Source: a virus. From it: a DNA stretch of 51,428 bases. The first letter of the stretch is position 1. The number at the start of each line of letters is the position of its first letter. The translations under genes were made by a program, and so were the position numbers. Shown piece after piece: positions 41,151 through 50,561 of the stretch. Location of the stretch: positions 1-51,428 of IMG/VR virus record IMGVR_UViG_3300032213_002040; one strand, given 5' to 3'. The notes beneath the pieces were generated by a model. That model was not told the DNA's origin and ran no database searches. It saw only the letters and a list, made by a program, of their open reading frames with translations.

Positions 41151-41663
41151 ATGCGCCAATTAAAAGATAATCCAAACTACTTAGTAACCCTTGATGGTAA
41201 GGTATTCTCTTTACATTCAATGAGATTTTTAACTCTTGCAGAAAAGAATGACTATATGTATGTTAAAATTGGATCAAAAATGCATAGAGTGCATAGATTA
41301 GTGGCGCAAACTTATTTACCAAATCCAGAAAACAAAGCAACAGTAAATCATATTGATGGGAATAAATTAAATAATTTAATTTGTAATTTAGAATGGATGA
41401 CACAATCTGAAAACATTCAGCACGCTTGTGATACAGGACTTAGACCTGTAAGCGAATTAATGCGTGAAAATGGCAGAAGGATGAAAGGTAATTTGCTGAC
41501 AGGAAGCAATCCCCATACAATGAAATTAGTTTTAAACGAAGAAACTGGGATTTATTATGAAAGCGCAACTGAGGCAGCAGAATCGATAGGGATGAAACCC
41601 AAAAATTTTTGGAGAAGGTTGAATGGAGATATGAAAAATAATACAAACTTTAAATACGTTTAA
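41151..41663 (+). CDS. HNH homing endonuclease with NUMOD-type domains
   Basis: A 170-residue free-standing nuclease. Residues 1-40 (NPNYLVTLDGKVFSLHS) are a NUMOD4-like DNA-binding unit; residues 44-90 (MHRVHRLVAQTYLPNP, NHIDGNKLNNLICNLEWMTQ) are an HNH_3 nuclease with the N-H-I-D-G and N-L-E-W signatures; residues about 120-170 (GIYYESATEAAESIGMKPKN) are a NUMOD1-like helix-turn-helix. Such genes copy themselves into intergenic sites of related phages. It sits between the hinge protein and the main fibre, 4 nt after one stop and 2 nt before the next start. Confidence 0.85.
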   Translation: MRQLKDNPNYLVTLDGKVFSLHSMRFLTLAEKNDYMYVKIGSKMHRVHRLVAQTYLPNPENKATVNHIDGNKLNNLICNLEWMTQSENIQHACDTGLRPVSELMRENGRRMKGNLLTGSNPHTMKLVLNEETGIYYESATEAAESIGMKPKNFWRRLNGDMKNNTNFKYV

Positions 41664-41665
41664 CT

Positions 41666-44600
41666 GTGGCAATACAAGGTCTTTTTTCAGGCGATTTAAA
41701 AGTAAGGGGACTAAACGGAGTTCTTATTGCTAGCGATGGTATCGTTACAGCAACGAGTTTTTCTTCTGGTTCAAGCGGTACTAGTGGATCGAGCGGTTCT
41801 AGTGGTACAAGTGCTACTAGTGGAACTTCTGGTACAAGTGCAACAAGTGGAACTAGTGGTACAACTGGAACGAGTGGTAGCAGTGGAACTAGTGGCACGA
41901 CTGGATCAAGCGGTAGCAGTGGTACAACTGGTACTAGTGGTTCTAGTGGCACAACTGGCACAAGTGGATCTAGCGGCAGTAGTGGAACTTCTGCAACTGA
42001 TGGAACTGGTGGTACAAGTGGTACGACTGGAACTAGCGGCAGCAGTGGATCAAGTGGAACAAGTGGTACAGATGGTACAGGGGGAACGAGTGGAACAAGT
42101 GGCACAAGTGCTACGTCAGGTACGAGTGGAACCAGCGCAACTAGTGGAACCAGTGGTACTTCTGGCACCAGTGCGACAAGTGGCACAAGTGGTACTAGCG
42201 GCGTTCAAGGTGATAGATATGCCACAACTTCAACAACAATATTTACATTGGGTAATGCAGGAACAATAACTGTAGGTACTCAATTGGCATATACGGTAGC
42301 TCAATCTATTATTGTGGTTTATGATGCTAATAACTTCCAAGAGTGTGAGGTTACAGCTTATAATCCATCAACAGGCGTTTTATCTTTTGCAGCTCCTACA
42401 AGAACAGTAGGTAGTGGAACTTACAGCACATGGTCAGTGAATCTGGATGGTGCGAGTGGAGGTGATGGATCTAGCGGTACGAGTGGAACTAGTGGCTCCG
42501 CTGGAACGAGTGGAACTACTGGAACTAGTGGTTCTAGTGGATCTAGTGGAACGACTGGCACAAGTGGATCAAGTGGTAGCAGTGGCACTTCTGGCACAAG
42601 TGGTCGTAATGGTATTGATGGTTCTTCAGGAGCTTCTATTGCAAACTGGTATGGTGCGTTTTCAAGTACAACTACTCAAGTGGTTACTGGTGCGAATCAG
42701 GCAACAGCAATAACTTATAATCATGAAGAATTAGCAAATGGTATAGCTTATGCAGGTTCTCAAATCACAGTTCAACATACTGGTATCTATGAAATAGCAT
42801 ATTCTTTACAAGTAGAAGTTACTTCAGGTGGTGCAGCAGTAAACGTAGATATTTGGTTAAAAAAGAATGGTGCAAATATTATCAGAACAGACTCAATCTT
42901 AGGATTACAATCTAACTCTGGTAAGCAATTACCATACGTTTCAATTATAGATAGCGCAAACGCGAATGATTATTACGAAGTTTATTTCTCATCAACATCT
43001 GCCAATACTCAAATCACAGCAGTAGCAGCAAATGGAATTCACCCAGCAGCACCCTCAATCATTACCAACATCAAACAAATTGGTATTGCTGTAGGTACAA
43101 CATCGGGAACTTCTGGTACGAGTGGTGTTAATGGTTCTTCTGGTATGACTGGTAGTAGTGGTTCGGCTGGTTCATCTGGCACCTCTGGTACAAGTGGTAT
43201 TGATGGATCAACAGGTTCTTCTGGTTCGGCTGGATCGAGTGGTACAAGCGGTTCGAGTGGAACTACTGGTACAAGTGGATCGAGCGGTACGAGCGGTACG
43301 AGTGGCACAAGTGGTACGAGTGCAACTAGTGGTACGAGTGGTACGACTGGAACTTCTGGAACAAGTGCGACTAGTGGAACGACTGGTACGAGTGGTAGTA
43401 GTGGTACATCAGGTAACGCAACGACTTCAGCGAGAGCGGTTCAGACTTATACTTCAACAGCAGGACAAACTACATTTACTGTAACGAATGGTTATAATTT
43501 AGGAATGGTAGATGTGTTTGTGAATGGAGTTAAATTTGTGAATGGTGTAGATTACACAGCAACAAATGGTACAACAGTGGTATTGACAGATGCATTAACT
43601 GCAAGTCAAATTGTGGAGATTGATAATTACTTGACTGCGTTTTTACCAACCAATGCTCTTAGAACAATAACTACTTTTACTGCGACTGCTGGTCAAACAA
43701 CATTTAGTGTTACATATACTCAAGGATTAATAGATGTTTATTATAATGGTTCTTGTTTAGCTCAATCAGAATATACAGCTATCAATGGTACAAGTATAAT
43801 ATTAGCAACTGCTTGTCAAGTAAATGATATAGTAGTAGTATATGCTTATAACTATTCAGTAGGAGCTTTTAGTGGAATTGGTGGATCTGGTACAACTAAT
43901 TATGTTTCTAAATTTGCATCTTCAAGTACGATTGGTAATAGTCAAATCTTTGACAACGGAACTAATGTAGGTATAAGTACTGCAACTCCAAGTCAAAAAT
44001 TAGAAGTTAATGTTACTTCTCAAGATGATGGGGTTAGAATAACTTCGTCATCTTCTAAACCAACATTAAGATTTTATTCAAGTGCCGCTAATTCATCTAA
44101 TAGAAACTGGGCTATTAGTCCTAATGGACAAAATTTTGGAGATTTACAAATATGTACAAGTGCCGCACAGAATGGCGACCCAACCGCAGCAGATAGATTA
44201 ACAAGATTAATTATTACTAATACTGGTCAAGTAGGAATTGGAACAACTACTCCAAATGATTTATTAGAAGTAAGAGGTGGCTTTATAAGATTATCTGCAA
44301 CGGCAGGTAATGGGCCACAATTTAATTTATATTCAAATGGACAAACAAGTAATCATGTTACTTTAGCACAAGGATTTGCACTTGCAACAGATAATGTAGG
44401 ATATTTATATAATAGGGCTAATTCAGATTTTGTTTTTGGAACTAATAATACTGAAAGAATGCGAATTCAGGCTGATGGAACAATTTTAGCTGGTACAACT
44501 AATGACGGTTTTTTTAATGGTAGTATTCAAGGTGTAGGTTTATTTGGTTCAAATGGATTTATTGCAGCTTCAAGAAATGGAAGTTCTACTGCATTTTTTA

Positions 44601-44986
44601 ATAGATATACATCTACTGGCGATGTAGTTAATTTTAGGTATGCTGGTAGTAATGTAGGTAGTATTTCAACAAATGGCTCAACTGTTACTTTTAGTGGTAA
44701 CGCAGTATCAGATGAAAGATTTAAAGAAAATATTAAACCAATTGAAAATGCTTTGGATTCTATAAATAAAATTGAATTTAAAACATTTGTTTATAAAAAT
44801 AATCAACAATTTAGCGCGGGCGTAACTGCACAACAATTACAAACAATTGAAGAATTGTCAAAATATGTAATTGACGGAATTGACGAAGAATCTTATAAAG
44901 CGGTTGATTACAATGCAATAATTGGTTATTTAGGCAAAGCTATCCAAGAGTTAAAACAAGAATTAGACGAATTAAAACAAAAGTAA
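41666..44986 (+). CDS. Tail fibre with Ser-Gly-Thr repeats and S74 auto-chaperone
   Basis: An 1106-residue fibre starting at GTG 41666. Order: attachment segment (1-32), SG-T/S/A repeat block 1 (about 33-178), a beta domain with AQSIIVVYDANNFQECEVTA, block 2 (about 261-324), a C1q-like jelly-roll region (ITVQHTGIYEIAYSLQVEVT), block 3 (about 480-585), two short TFTATAGQTTF-type beta repeats, a shaft with GIGTTTPNDLLEVRGG and ERMRIQADG, and a C-terminal peptidase_S74 chaperone (VSDERFKENIKPIENALDSI) that probably cleaves itself before that Ser. The trimeric fibre should bind the host surface. Block 1 alone is over 140 residues of triplets. Confidence 0.85.
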   Translation: MAIQGLFSGDLKVRGLNGVLIASDGIVTATSFSSGSSGTSGSSGSSGTSATSGTSGTSATSGTSGTTGTSGSSGTSGTTGSSGSSGTTGTSGSSGTTGTSGSSGSSGTSATDGTGGTSGTTGTSGSSGSSGTSGTDGTGGTSGTSGTSATSGTSGTSATSGTSGTSGTSATSGTSGTSGVQGDRYATTSTTIFTLGNAGTITVGTQLAYTVAQSIIVVYDANNFQECEVTAYNPSTGVLSFAAPTRTVGSGTYSTWSVNLDGASGGDGSSGTSGTSGSAGTSGTTGTSGSSGSSGTTGTSGSSGSSGTSGTSGRNGIDGSSGASIANWYGAFSSTTTQVVTGANQATAITYNHEELANGIAYAGSQITVQHTGIYEIAYSLQVEVTSGGAAVNVDIWLKKNGANIIRTDSILGLQSNSGKQLPYVSIIDSANANDYYEVYFSSTSANTQITAVAANGIHPAAPSIITNIKQIGIAVGTTSGTSGTSGVNGSSGMTGSSGSAGSSGTSGTSGIDGSTGSSGSAGSSGTSGSSGTTGTSGSSGTSGTSGTSGTSATSGTSGTTGTSGTSATSGTTGTSGSSGTSGNATTSARAVQTYTSTAGQTTFTVTNGYNLGMVDVFVNGVKFVNGVDYTATNGTTVVLTDALTASQIVEIDNYLTAFLPTNALRTITTFTATAGQTTFSVTYTQGLIDVYYNGSCLAQSEYTAINGTSIILATACQVNDIVVVYAYNYSVGAFSGIGGSGTTNYVSKFASSSTIGNSQIFDNGTNVGISTATPSQKLEVNVTSQDDGVRITSSSSKPTLRFYSSAANSSNRNWAISPNGQNFGDLQICTSAAQNGDPTAADRLTRLIITNTGQVGIGTTTPNDLLEVRGGFIRLSATAGNGPQFNLYSNGQTSNHVTLAQGFALATDNVGYLYNRANSDFVFGTNNTERMRIQADGTILAGTTNDGFFNGSIQGVGLFGSNGFIAASRNGSSTAFFNRYTSTGDVVNFRYAGSNVGSISTNGSTVTFSGNAVSDERFKENIKPIENALDSINKIEFKTFVYKNNQQFSAGVTAQQLQTIEELSKYVIDGIDEESYKAVDYNAIIGYLGKAIQELKQELDELKQK
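41762..43420 (+). repeat. Ser-Gly-Thr coding repeats, three blocks
   Basis: Blocks at about 41762-42201, 42447-42638 and 43105-43420 are built of 9-nt units coding S/T-G-T/S/A. At the DNA level the units use many synonymous codons (AGT, AGC, TCT, TCA; GGT, GGA, GGC; ACA, ACT, ACG), so the protein is repetitive but the DNA is degraded as a repeat. Reading other frames gives long spurious open frames. Confidence 0.88.
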
Positions 44987-44987
44987 A

Positions 44988-46427
44988 ATGCCATCATTAA
45001 ATACAAAACTAGCCACAGCACCAAACGTATCGGCAAATTATGTCCTAAAAGCAACAACAAGCACTACTATAGGTAATAGCTTAATATTTGATAATGGAAC
45101 TGCTATTGCAATAGGTAATGGTTTATCATCAGCAACACCACAATTAGGATTAATAGAAGCTACCGATGGTAGTGGTACTAATATAGCAGGTGCTGAATTA
45201 AGATTACAAGGTGGTCAAGGAACAGGAACAGGAGCTGGTGGAGCTTTAACATTCTATACAAGTGCTGCTGGTTCTAGTGGTAGTTCTACTAATAATGCAT
45301 TGGAAAGAATGAGAATAGTTTCAAATGGCAATGTAGGGATTGGAACAACCAATACAACTGCAAGGTTTAATATTCAAGCATCTGCGAATTTTGAAACTCC
45401 AACTTTAGGTGCTGCAACTGGTACTATGGGCTATTTATCTGCTAATGGTCTTTATGGAATGTACATAGGAATTGGTAATAGTGGTAATACTTGGTTACAA
45501 TCACAAAGAAACGATGGAGCAACTACTGCATATAATTTATTATTAAACCCTAATGGTGGTAATGTAGGAATTGGTACAAGTAGTCCAGCAAACTATTTTA
45601 CTACTACTTTAACTATTGATGGTTCATCTTCTCAAGGTATAATGTTTAGAGCAAGTGGAACTGATAGAGGATTCTTATTTCAAGATGGTAGCTTTATTCA
45701 ATTAGGCTCAAATGCTGGTGGTGTAATATTTAAGTCTAACGATACCGAAAGAATGCGTATTACAAGTGGGGGTATAATTTATGCTTTAAATAATGGTGTT
45801 GATGCAAACTACCAGCCAATGATTGGAGGAATGTATAGAGATAATACTAATGAAACTAATCTAATCCTAACGGCTGTTTCATCAGCAGCTTCTCAATCTG
45901 GATTTAGATTTGATGTTTCCAATGGTGCTGGTTCTACTGGTAGAACTACATCAATGACAATTAATAGGTCAAGTGTTACTATTGTTGGTTCATTATCAAA
46001 AGGTTCTGGTTCATTTAAAATTGAACATCCTTTAGACAGTAAAAAAGATACGCATCATTTAGTACACTCATTTGTTGAATCTCCTCAAGCTAATAATATA
46101 TATAGAGGTAAAGTACAACTTGTAGATGGCAAAGCAGAGGTTAATTTAGATGAAGTTTCTACAATGACAGAAGGTACATTTGTACTTTTAAATAGAGAAA
46201 TTCATACTTACACATCTAATGAAACAGATTGGTATGCAGTAAGAGGAAATGTAATTGGCAATATATTGCATATAGAATGTCAAAATGAAGAATCTAATGC
46301 AATTGTATCTTGGTTAGTTATTGGAGAAAGACAAGATAAGCACATGATGGATACTGAATGGACAGATGAAAATGGTAAAGTAATAGTAGAACCATTAAAA
46401 CAAATTATAACCACAGAACAACAATAA
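44988..46427 (+). CDS. Tail fibre 2, shaft repeats with non-S74 C-terminal domain
   Basis: A 479-residue fibre. The N-terminal half repeats shaft motifs (ERMRIVSNGNVGIGTTNTTA, NGGNVGIGTSSPANYFTT, TERMRITSGGIIYA) also present in its neighbours. The C-terminal 140 residues begin with GSGSFKIEHPLDSKKDTHHL, then VHSFVESPQANNIYRGKVQL, a family found at the ends of tail and surface proteins, unlike the S74 domain of the two flanking fibres. It follows the first fibre by 1 nt. Likely a receptor-binding fibre; the specificity is unknown. Confidence 0.75.
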   Translation: MPSLNTKLATAPNVSANYVLKATTSTTIGNSLIFDNGTAIAIGNGLSSATPQLGLIEATDGSGTNIAGAELRLQGGQGTGTGAGGALTFYTSAAGSSGSSTNNALERMRIVSNGNVGIGTTNTTARFNIQASANFETPTLGAATGTMGYLSANGLYGMYIGIGNSGNTWLQSQRNDGATTAYNLLLNPNGGNVGIGTSSPANYFTTTLTIDGSSSQGIMFRASGTDRGFLFQDGSFIQLGSNAGGVIFKSNDTERMRITSGGIIYALNNGVDANYQPMIGGMYRDNTNETNLILTAVSSAASQSGFRFDVSNGAGSTGRTTSMTINRSSVTIVGSLSKGSGSFKIEHPLDSKKDTHHLVHSFVESPQANNIYRGKVQLVDGKAEVNLDEVSTMTEGTFVLLNREIHTYTSNETDWYAVRGNVIGNILHIECQNEESNAIVSWLVIGERQDKHMMDTEWTDENGKVIVEPLKQIITTEQQ

Positions 46428-46452
46428 ACTCACTTATTAATAGATAAAGAAT

Positions 46453-47595
46453 ATGGGTAAGACTTTTTCAACAGGACTACTAACAAACGGTTTATGGCAA
46501 GACGCATCTAATAACATAGGTATAGGTGGCTCTCCTTCTGGTAGCTTTAAATTAGAGGTTACTGGTGCATCTAAGATGAGTGGCTTTTTAGGTGTTAATG
46601 GTAGCCCAGCTACATCATTCCCATTTGAGGCATATATCAATAGTTCTACTGCTTATTCATCTACATCAAGAGGTAATGTGATGAGAGTATATAATTCTAA
46701 TACTGGTGCTAATATTTTTGCAGGTATAGAATTAGGTGGTGCTGGAACTGCTAATGATGGATTAGCTGGATTAAACGCAGTAGTAACTGGTAGTGGTAGT
46801 GCTGCTTTAACTTTTTATACAAGAGATGGCGGAACTTTTGCTGAGAGATTAAGAGTAGCTGCGAATGGTAATGTATCACTTGGTACGGACTCACCAACAA
46901 ATTATAGTGGTTATACTACATTACACATTAACGGAAAAAGTGGTGCTGCTGGTGGATTATTGAGGCTAACTGCATTTGATAATAGTTCAAGCGTTAATAT
47001 TTATGCTGCTAATGGTATAAATTTTAATACAACATCCGCAGTACCTTTTATATTTCTTACTCAAGATACCGAAAGAATAAGAATTACCTCTGCTGGTCTT
47101 GTTGGTATAGGAGTTTCAAATCCAAGTTCTGTTTTGGAAGCTAATGGAGATATTTGTACTGTTGGTTCAAACAGTTCTTTATCATGGGCAAATAGAAGTG
47201 GAAGTGGTAGATTTTCATGGTATGCACCAACTGGAAGTTATACATATTTATACAACTTAGGCAATATTGGTAATTTTAATATGTCAAGTGGTGTTTATAC
47301 TGCCACATCAGACATTAATAAAAAGAAAGATTTTGAAGAATCAAATATTGGTTTGGATGCAATAATGAGTATAAAGCCAATGTTGTATAGAATGAAAAGT
47401 GATAATGAAAATGCTGAAAAACAATTAGGTTTTATTGCTCAACAAGTTCAACCTTTTATACCACAAGCATACATGGAAGATGGAGAGGGAGAAGATAAAT
47501 TTATAGGTTTAACAGATAGACCAATTATAGCAGCTTTAGTTAAAGCAATACAAGAATTAAACGCTAAAGTATCAGCATTAGAGAATAAATCCTAA
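46453..47595 (+). CDS. Tail fibre 3 with S74-type auto-chaperone
   Basis: A 380-residue fibre. N-terminal attachment (MGKTFSTGLLTNGLWQDASN), shaft repeats (AERLRVAANGNVSLGTDSPT, TERIRITSAGLVGIGVSNPS), then a C-terminal S74 region: TSDINKKKDFEESNIGLDAI, KPMLYRMKSDNENAEKQLGF and IAQQVQPFIPQAY, with helices for trimerisation and likely self-cleavage before the Ser. It is the last plus-strand gene, converging on the minus-strand glycosyltransferase with an 8-nt gap and no clear terminator. Confidence 0.82.
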   Translation: MGKTFSTGLLTNGLWQDASNNIGIGGSPSGSFKLEVTGASKMSGFLGVNGSPATSFPFEAYINSSTAYSSTSRGNVMRVYNSNTGANIFAGIELGGAGTANDGLAGLNAVVTGSGSAALTFYTRDGGTFAERLRVAANGNVSLGTDSPTNYSGYTTLHINGKSGAAGGLLRLTAFDNSSSVNIYAANGINFNTTSAVPFIFLTQDTERIRITSAGLVGIGVSNPSSVLEANGDICTVGSNSSLSWANRSGSGRFSWYAPTGSYTYLYNLGNIGNFNMSSGVYTATSDINKKKDFEESNIGLDAIMSIKPMLYRMKSDNENAEKQLGFIAQQVQPFIPQAYMEDGEGEDKFIGLTDRPIIAALVKAIQELNAKVSALENKS

Positions 47596-47603
47596 ATTTG
47601 TAG

Positions 47604-49652
47604 CTACAAGGGTAGTTTGTCTATAACCATTTGAGCTGTTATTGAGGTTTGACACTCAAACATTCTTGTTGTATTCTTGTGATTTGGGCAAAAAAGATAG
47701 TCCCCAGCGTCAAAACGCACATCTGGTTTATTCCAACAAGCATGGCATACTTTATGGTTATAAGGGCGGATGCAACTGAATTCATGATCTTGTTCACTAA
47801 ATCCAGCTATCATAACTACTTCTTTACCTAATGACCACGCAAGCCAGCTAAGGCCGCTACTAAGTCCCAAAAAAAGTTCAGAATGATAAATAACAGACAT
47901 GGTATTCTCTATGCTTGTATCTTCTAATTGGTAGCAATTATTGAATGGATTGCGTTCTTTTGATACATTAATGACTTTATAGCCCCTTTCTACCAAAAAG
48001 TCTATAACTTCCTGCCACGAGCTTTTAAGCCAAAATTTAAGCCCCGCAGTGCTATTTGTGGCTATTGTTATGTATTTGCCATACATATTGGGCTTTTCTT
48101 CAAATTTTACCTTTGGTTTAATCTCACGATAGTCCAAGCCTAAGATATTGCTCGCTGATTGCTGAAGTGGTATAGTGTTGCATAATACCGGCTCTTTATT
48201 TGAATCCCAATGCCATCCCAAGTTGTATAAGGCGTAACATCCTGTAACATGACCGGGTTCTACCAATTCAAGCTCAGGATAGTCTAGTATTTTATTCCAA
48301 AAAGTGGACACTACCACCTCGCATTTATGCTTATTTTTAAATTCTAAGCAGTATGGTATCCAAGCCAATGTATCACCAATTGCTTTACTATCTATGGAAA
48401 TAAACACACGCTTACCTTCCAAGTCCAGCGTATTGCTATAGATTAACTCCCCGTCTTGATATACCTTCGCAGTCCATTTTGTATAATATTGCCTGTTAAG
48501 TTTTACCCAATGATTTGCTTTTATGGTATTGGTATAATGACATTCGCCTTTTTCATCAAAGAACTTAACCAAGAAATCGCTATCAGATATACCTTTAATT
48601 TCCAAAAAAGGTTGACTAATAAAATTTTGGGTAATTTGCACAGATTGTTTTCTAATGGGAAACTTTAGGATAGCATCATAGGCTTTTTGGTGATCAAGGG
48701 CAAACCTTCTTGAGTTATTGCTATTTGGTATCTTGTAGTCCCTTGTAATCGTATTTAAATCGGTTTGTAGCGGCTTTATGTATTTATCCAATGTTCCTTC
48801 ATAAGATGGTAAATTATTGGCTACAATAGGCAAACCAACCTCAACAGCATGGCGTATGGATAGTGGTGAACATTCATTGGTAGATGGGAAGATAAAAATA
48901 TCAGCTGCCTGCAATAAGGTATCAATGTCGCTTCTTTCTCCAAGTGCTTTAAAGTTTGATGGCAAGTCCTTGATTAACTCCTCCCAGTAAAACTGAAAGT
49001 TAGATGCCATGTTCCCAGCCACCACAAAGTCAATTTCCGGATATTTCCGCGCAATAGCAATTGTTTCTTTTTGGTTTTTTTGCGGAGTCCAAAGCCCAAC
49101 CTGTAAAGCAGTTTTTCTATCTAAAGAAAAGCCAACTTTCTTCTTAGCCTCCAATCTCATTTCAGCAGTTACTTTTTTTTCTTCTATTGGGTATTGGATG
49201 GTAAAGTAACGAGAATCCATGTCCGAGTATAAATTTTCATGGAACGGAGTGCAAAAAGCATACAAGTCTGGATGGTAAACTTTATCAGTATCAGGATTAA
49301 ATATGTTATCATGTGGCGTTTCCACAATCCTATAAGACCTATCGTTAGAATACAAGGCAGTTGCAAGTTCCTTTGGTAACCTTTCCGCCACATCTTCAAT
49401 ATGAACTATATCTGGCTTAACTTCATTAATTATGTCCATTACTCGCATCTTACTCTCTCCAGCTTCATAAAACCTTTCGCCAAGTAAATCTACTATCTGA
49501 TTTCTTTGTACCACATAAGCAGCTCCATGAAAGTTAAGCTCAATGCAATGTACTTCTACATCCGTATGTGTCAGTAAACTTTGTATCCTTTTAAGGGCAA
49601 ACATTGGTGCGCCCGATGTGCTAAGGTGCAATTCAAGTAGTAATAATTTCAT
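47604..49652 (-). CDS. Glycosyltransferase fusion: GT4 plus TibC-like O-heptosyltransferase
   Basis: A 682-residue, two-enzyme protein. Residues 1-330 are a GT4-type GT-B enzyme with ALQVGLWTPQKNQKETIAIA at 182-201 and the E-x10-E donor motif PSTNECSPLSIRHAVEVGLP (E260, E271). Residues about 415-682 match the protein O-heptosyltransferase type (TibC/Aah): VFISIDSKAIGDTLAWIP at 416-433, FLGLSSGLSWLAWSLGKEVV at 594-613 and a Cys cluster C636-x2-C639-x15-C655-x11-C667, analogous to the iron-binding cluster of TibC, which decorates autotransporters on Ser. A phage copy next to Ser/Thr-rich fibres suggests it glycosylates virion proteins (inference). Its start overlaps the nuclease gene by 20 nt. 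Confidence 0.8.
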   Translation of the reverse strand: MKLLLLELHLSTSGAPMFALKRIQSLLTHTDVEVHCIELNFHGAAYVVQRNQIVDLLGERFYEAGESKMRVMDIINEVKPDIVHIEDVAERLPKELATALYSNDRSYRIVETPHDNIFNPDTDKVYHPDLYAFCTPFHENLYSDMDSRYFTIQYPIEEKKVTAEMRLEAKKKVGFSLDRKTALQVGLWTPQKNQKETIAIARKYPEIDFVVAGNMASNFQFYWEELIKDLPSNFKALGERSDIDTLLQAADIFIFPSTNECSPLSIRHAVEVGLPIVANNLPSYEGTLDKYIKPLQTDLNTITRDYKIPNSNNSRRFALDHQKAYDAILKFPIRKQSVQITQNFISQPFLEIKGISDSDFLVKFFDEKGECHYTNTIKANHWVKLNRQYYTKWTAKVYQDGELIYSNTLDLEGKRVFISIDSKAIGDTLAWIPYCLEFKNKHKCEVVVSTFWNKILDYPELELVEPGHVTGCYALYNLGWHWDSNKEPVLCNTIPLQQSASNILGLDYREIKPKVKFEEKPNMYGKYITIATNSTAGLKFWLKSSWQEVIDFLVERGYKVINVSKERNPFNNCYQLEDTSIENTMSVIYHSELFLGLSSGLSWLAWSLGKEVVMIAGFSEQDHEFSCIRPYNHKVCHACWNKPDVRFDAGDYLFCPNHKNTTRMFECQTSITAQMVIDKLPL

Positions 49653-50550
49653 TATTTTCTTTTTTTAAATATTCCCAGATGTACCCACCGGCATGACTAT
49701 AATTTTTATTTTTCTTCGCACAAAGGCTAATGCTTGTTGCGCTTATGTTTAATTCGGCGGCAGCTTCTTTTATTGAATCAAAATTTTTAATTATATTTTT
49801 ACTTATTCTATCTATTTGAGCAATTTTTTTGGATAATCTATTTTTCGCACCTCTATTACCCCAATTGCTATTTTTTTCGCCTGTTCTATTTCTAAGTTTA
49901 ATTCGTGTTTCTTCACTAATTATTTTATTTTTATGAATAAAAGATATTTTTTTCCTTGTTTCTTCTGACATTATCCTGCCAATTCCTCTGCCTTTATTCT
50001 TTTGAGATATTTTTAATTTATGTTCTTCAGATAATTTTTTGCCTTTTTGTGCATTAGATTTATTTATCCTTGTTTGTACAAAAGAATTAACTATTTCTTG
50101 ACTTTTTTTCATTTTTAAAATAGAATCTGAAGACATTTTTTTACCCATATTGCCTTTAGATATATTTTTTCTATGTTCTTCTGTTAATTTTTTACCTAAA
50201 AAAGATTGAGTATGTTTATTGTTTTTTCTCATTTTCTCCCTTGTCTGTTCAGAAGGATAGCATCCTAATTGTCCATCTCCTCCGTCAGTCAAATTGCATA
50301 AATTCCCTAATCCTAAATCTTTTCTTCCATAAAATTTAATTAATTCTTTTTCCATTAAGCAAGCTTCTTCCCAAGTAAGATTATCTTTTACTATAGAACC
50401 TGTAAATCCATGCTTTTTAACAATGTTTTTCCAAAATCTATTTCTACTTAATGTTTGATAAACTCTTTTTTTAGTCCCAATTCCAACATAAAAAACACTT
50501 TCGTGATCGTTTTGAATATCGTTTCTACGATGAATGTAAACGTATGCCAT
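49633..50550 (-). CDS. GIY-YIG homing endonuclease with NUMOD3 repeats
   Basis: A 305-residue free-standing homing nuclease. The GIY-YIG domain is near the N-terminus: AYVYIHRR at 2-9, VFYVGIGTKKRVYQ at 19-32 (R29 catalytic type) and a Glu in EEACLMEKELI. Residues about 95-225 hold NUMOD3-type repeats (LTEEHRKNISKGNMGKK; LSEEHKLKISQKNKGRG; MSEETRKKISF). The C-terminus (IKNFDSIKEAAAELNISATS) is an IENR1/NUMOD1-like HTH. It lies between two glycosyltransferase genes, overlapping the start of the downstream one by 20 nt; its own start is 11 nt after a strong RNA hairpin. Confidence 0.87.
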   Translation of the reverse strand: MAYVYIHRRNDIQNDHESVFYVGIGTKKRVYQTLSRNRFWKNIVKKHGFTGSIVKDNLTWEEACLMEKELIKFYGRKDLGLGNLCNLTDGGDGQLGCYPSEQTREKMRKNNKHTQSFLGKKLTEEHRKNISKGNMGKKMSSDSILKMKKSQEIVNSFVQTRINKSNAQKGKKLSEEHKLKISQKNKGRGIGRIMSEETRKKISFIHKNKIISEETRIKLRNRTGEKNSNWGNRGAKNRLSKKIAQIDRISKNIIKNFDSIKEAAAELNISATSISLCAKKNKNYSHAGGYIWEYLKKENNEIITT

Positions 50551-50561
50551 AATAAAAAATA

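Noticed and set aside
41650-42186. Long minus-strand open frame of Val-Pro-Leu repeats
   Set aside because: It is the antisense reading of the Ser-Gly-Thr repeat of the fibre gene; the 9-nt periodicity keeps it open. The same holds for frames at 41727-42269, 42447-42713, 43039-43308 and 43158-43484.
47598-47609. Perfect 12-bp palindrome TTGTAGCTACAA between convergent genes
   Set aside because: No loop and no T run, and it overlaps the stop of the minus-strand gene; not a credible terminator, perhaps chance.
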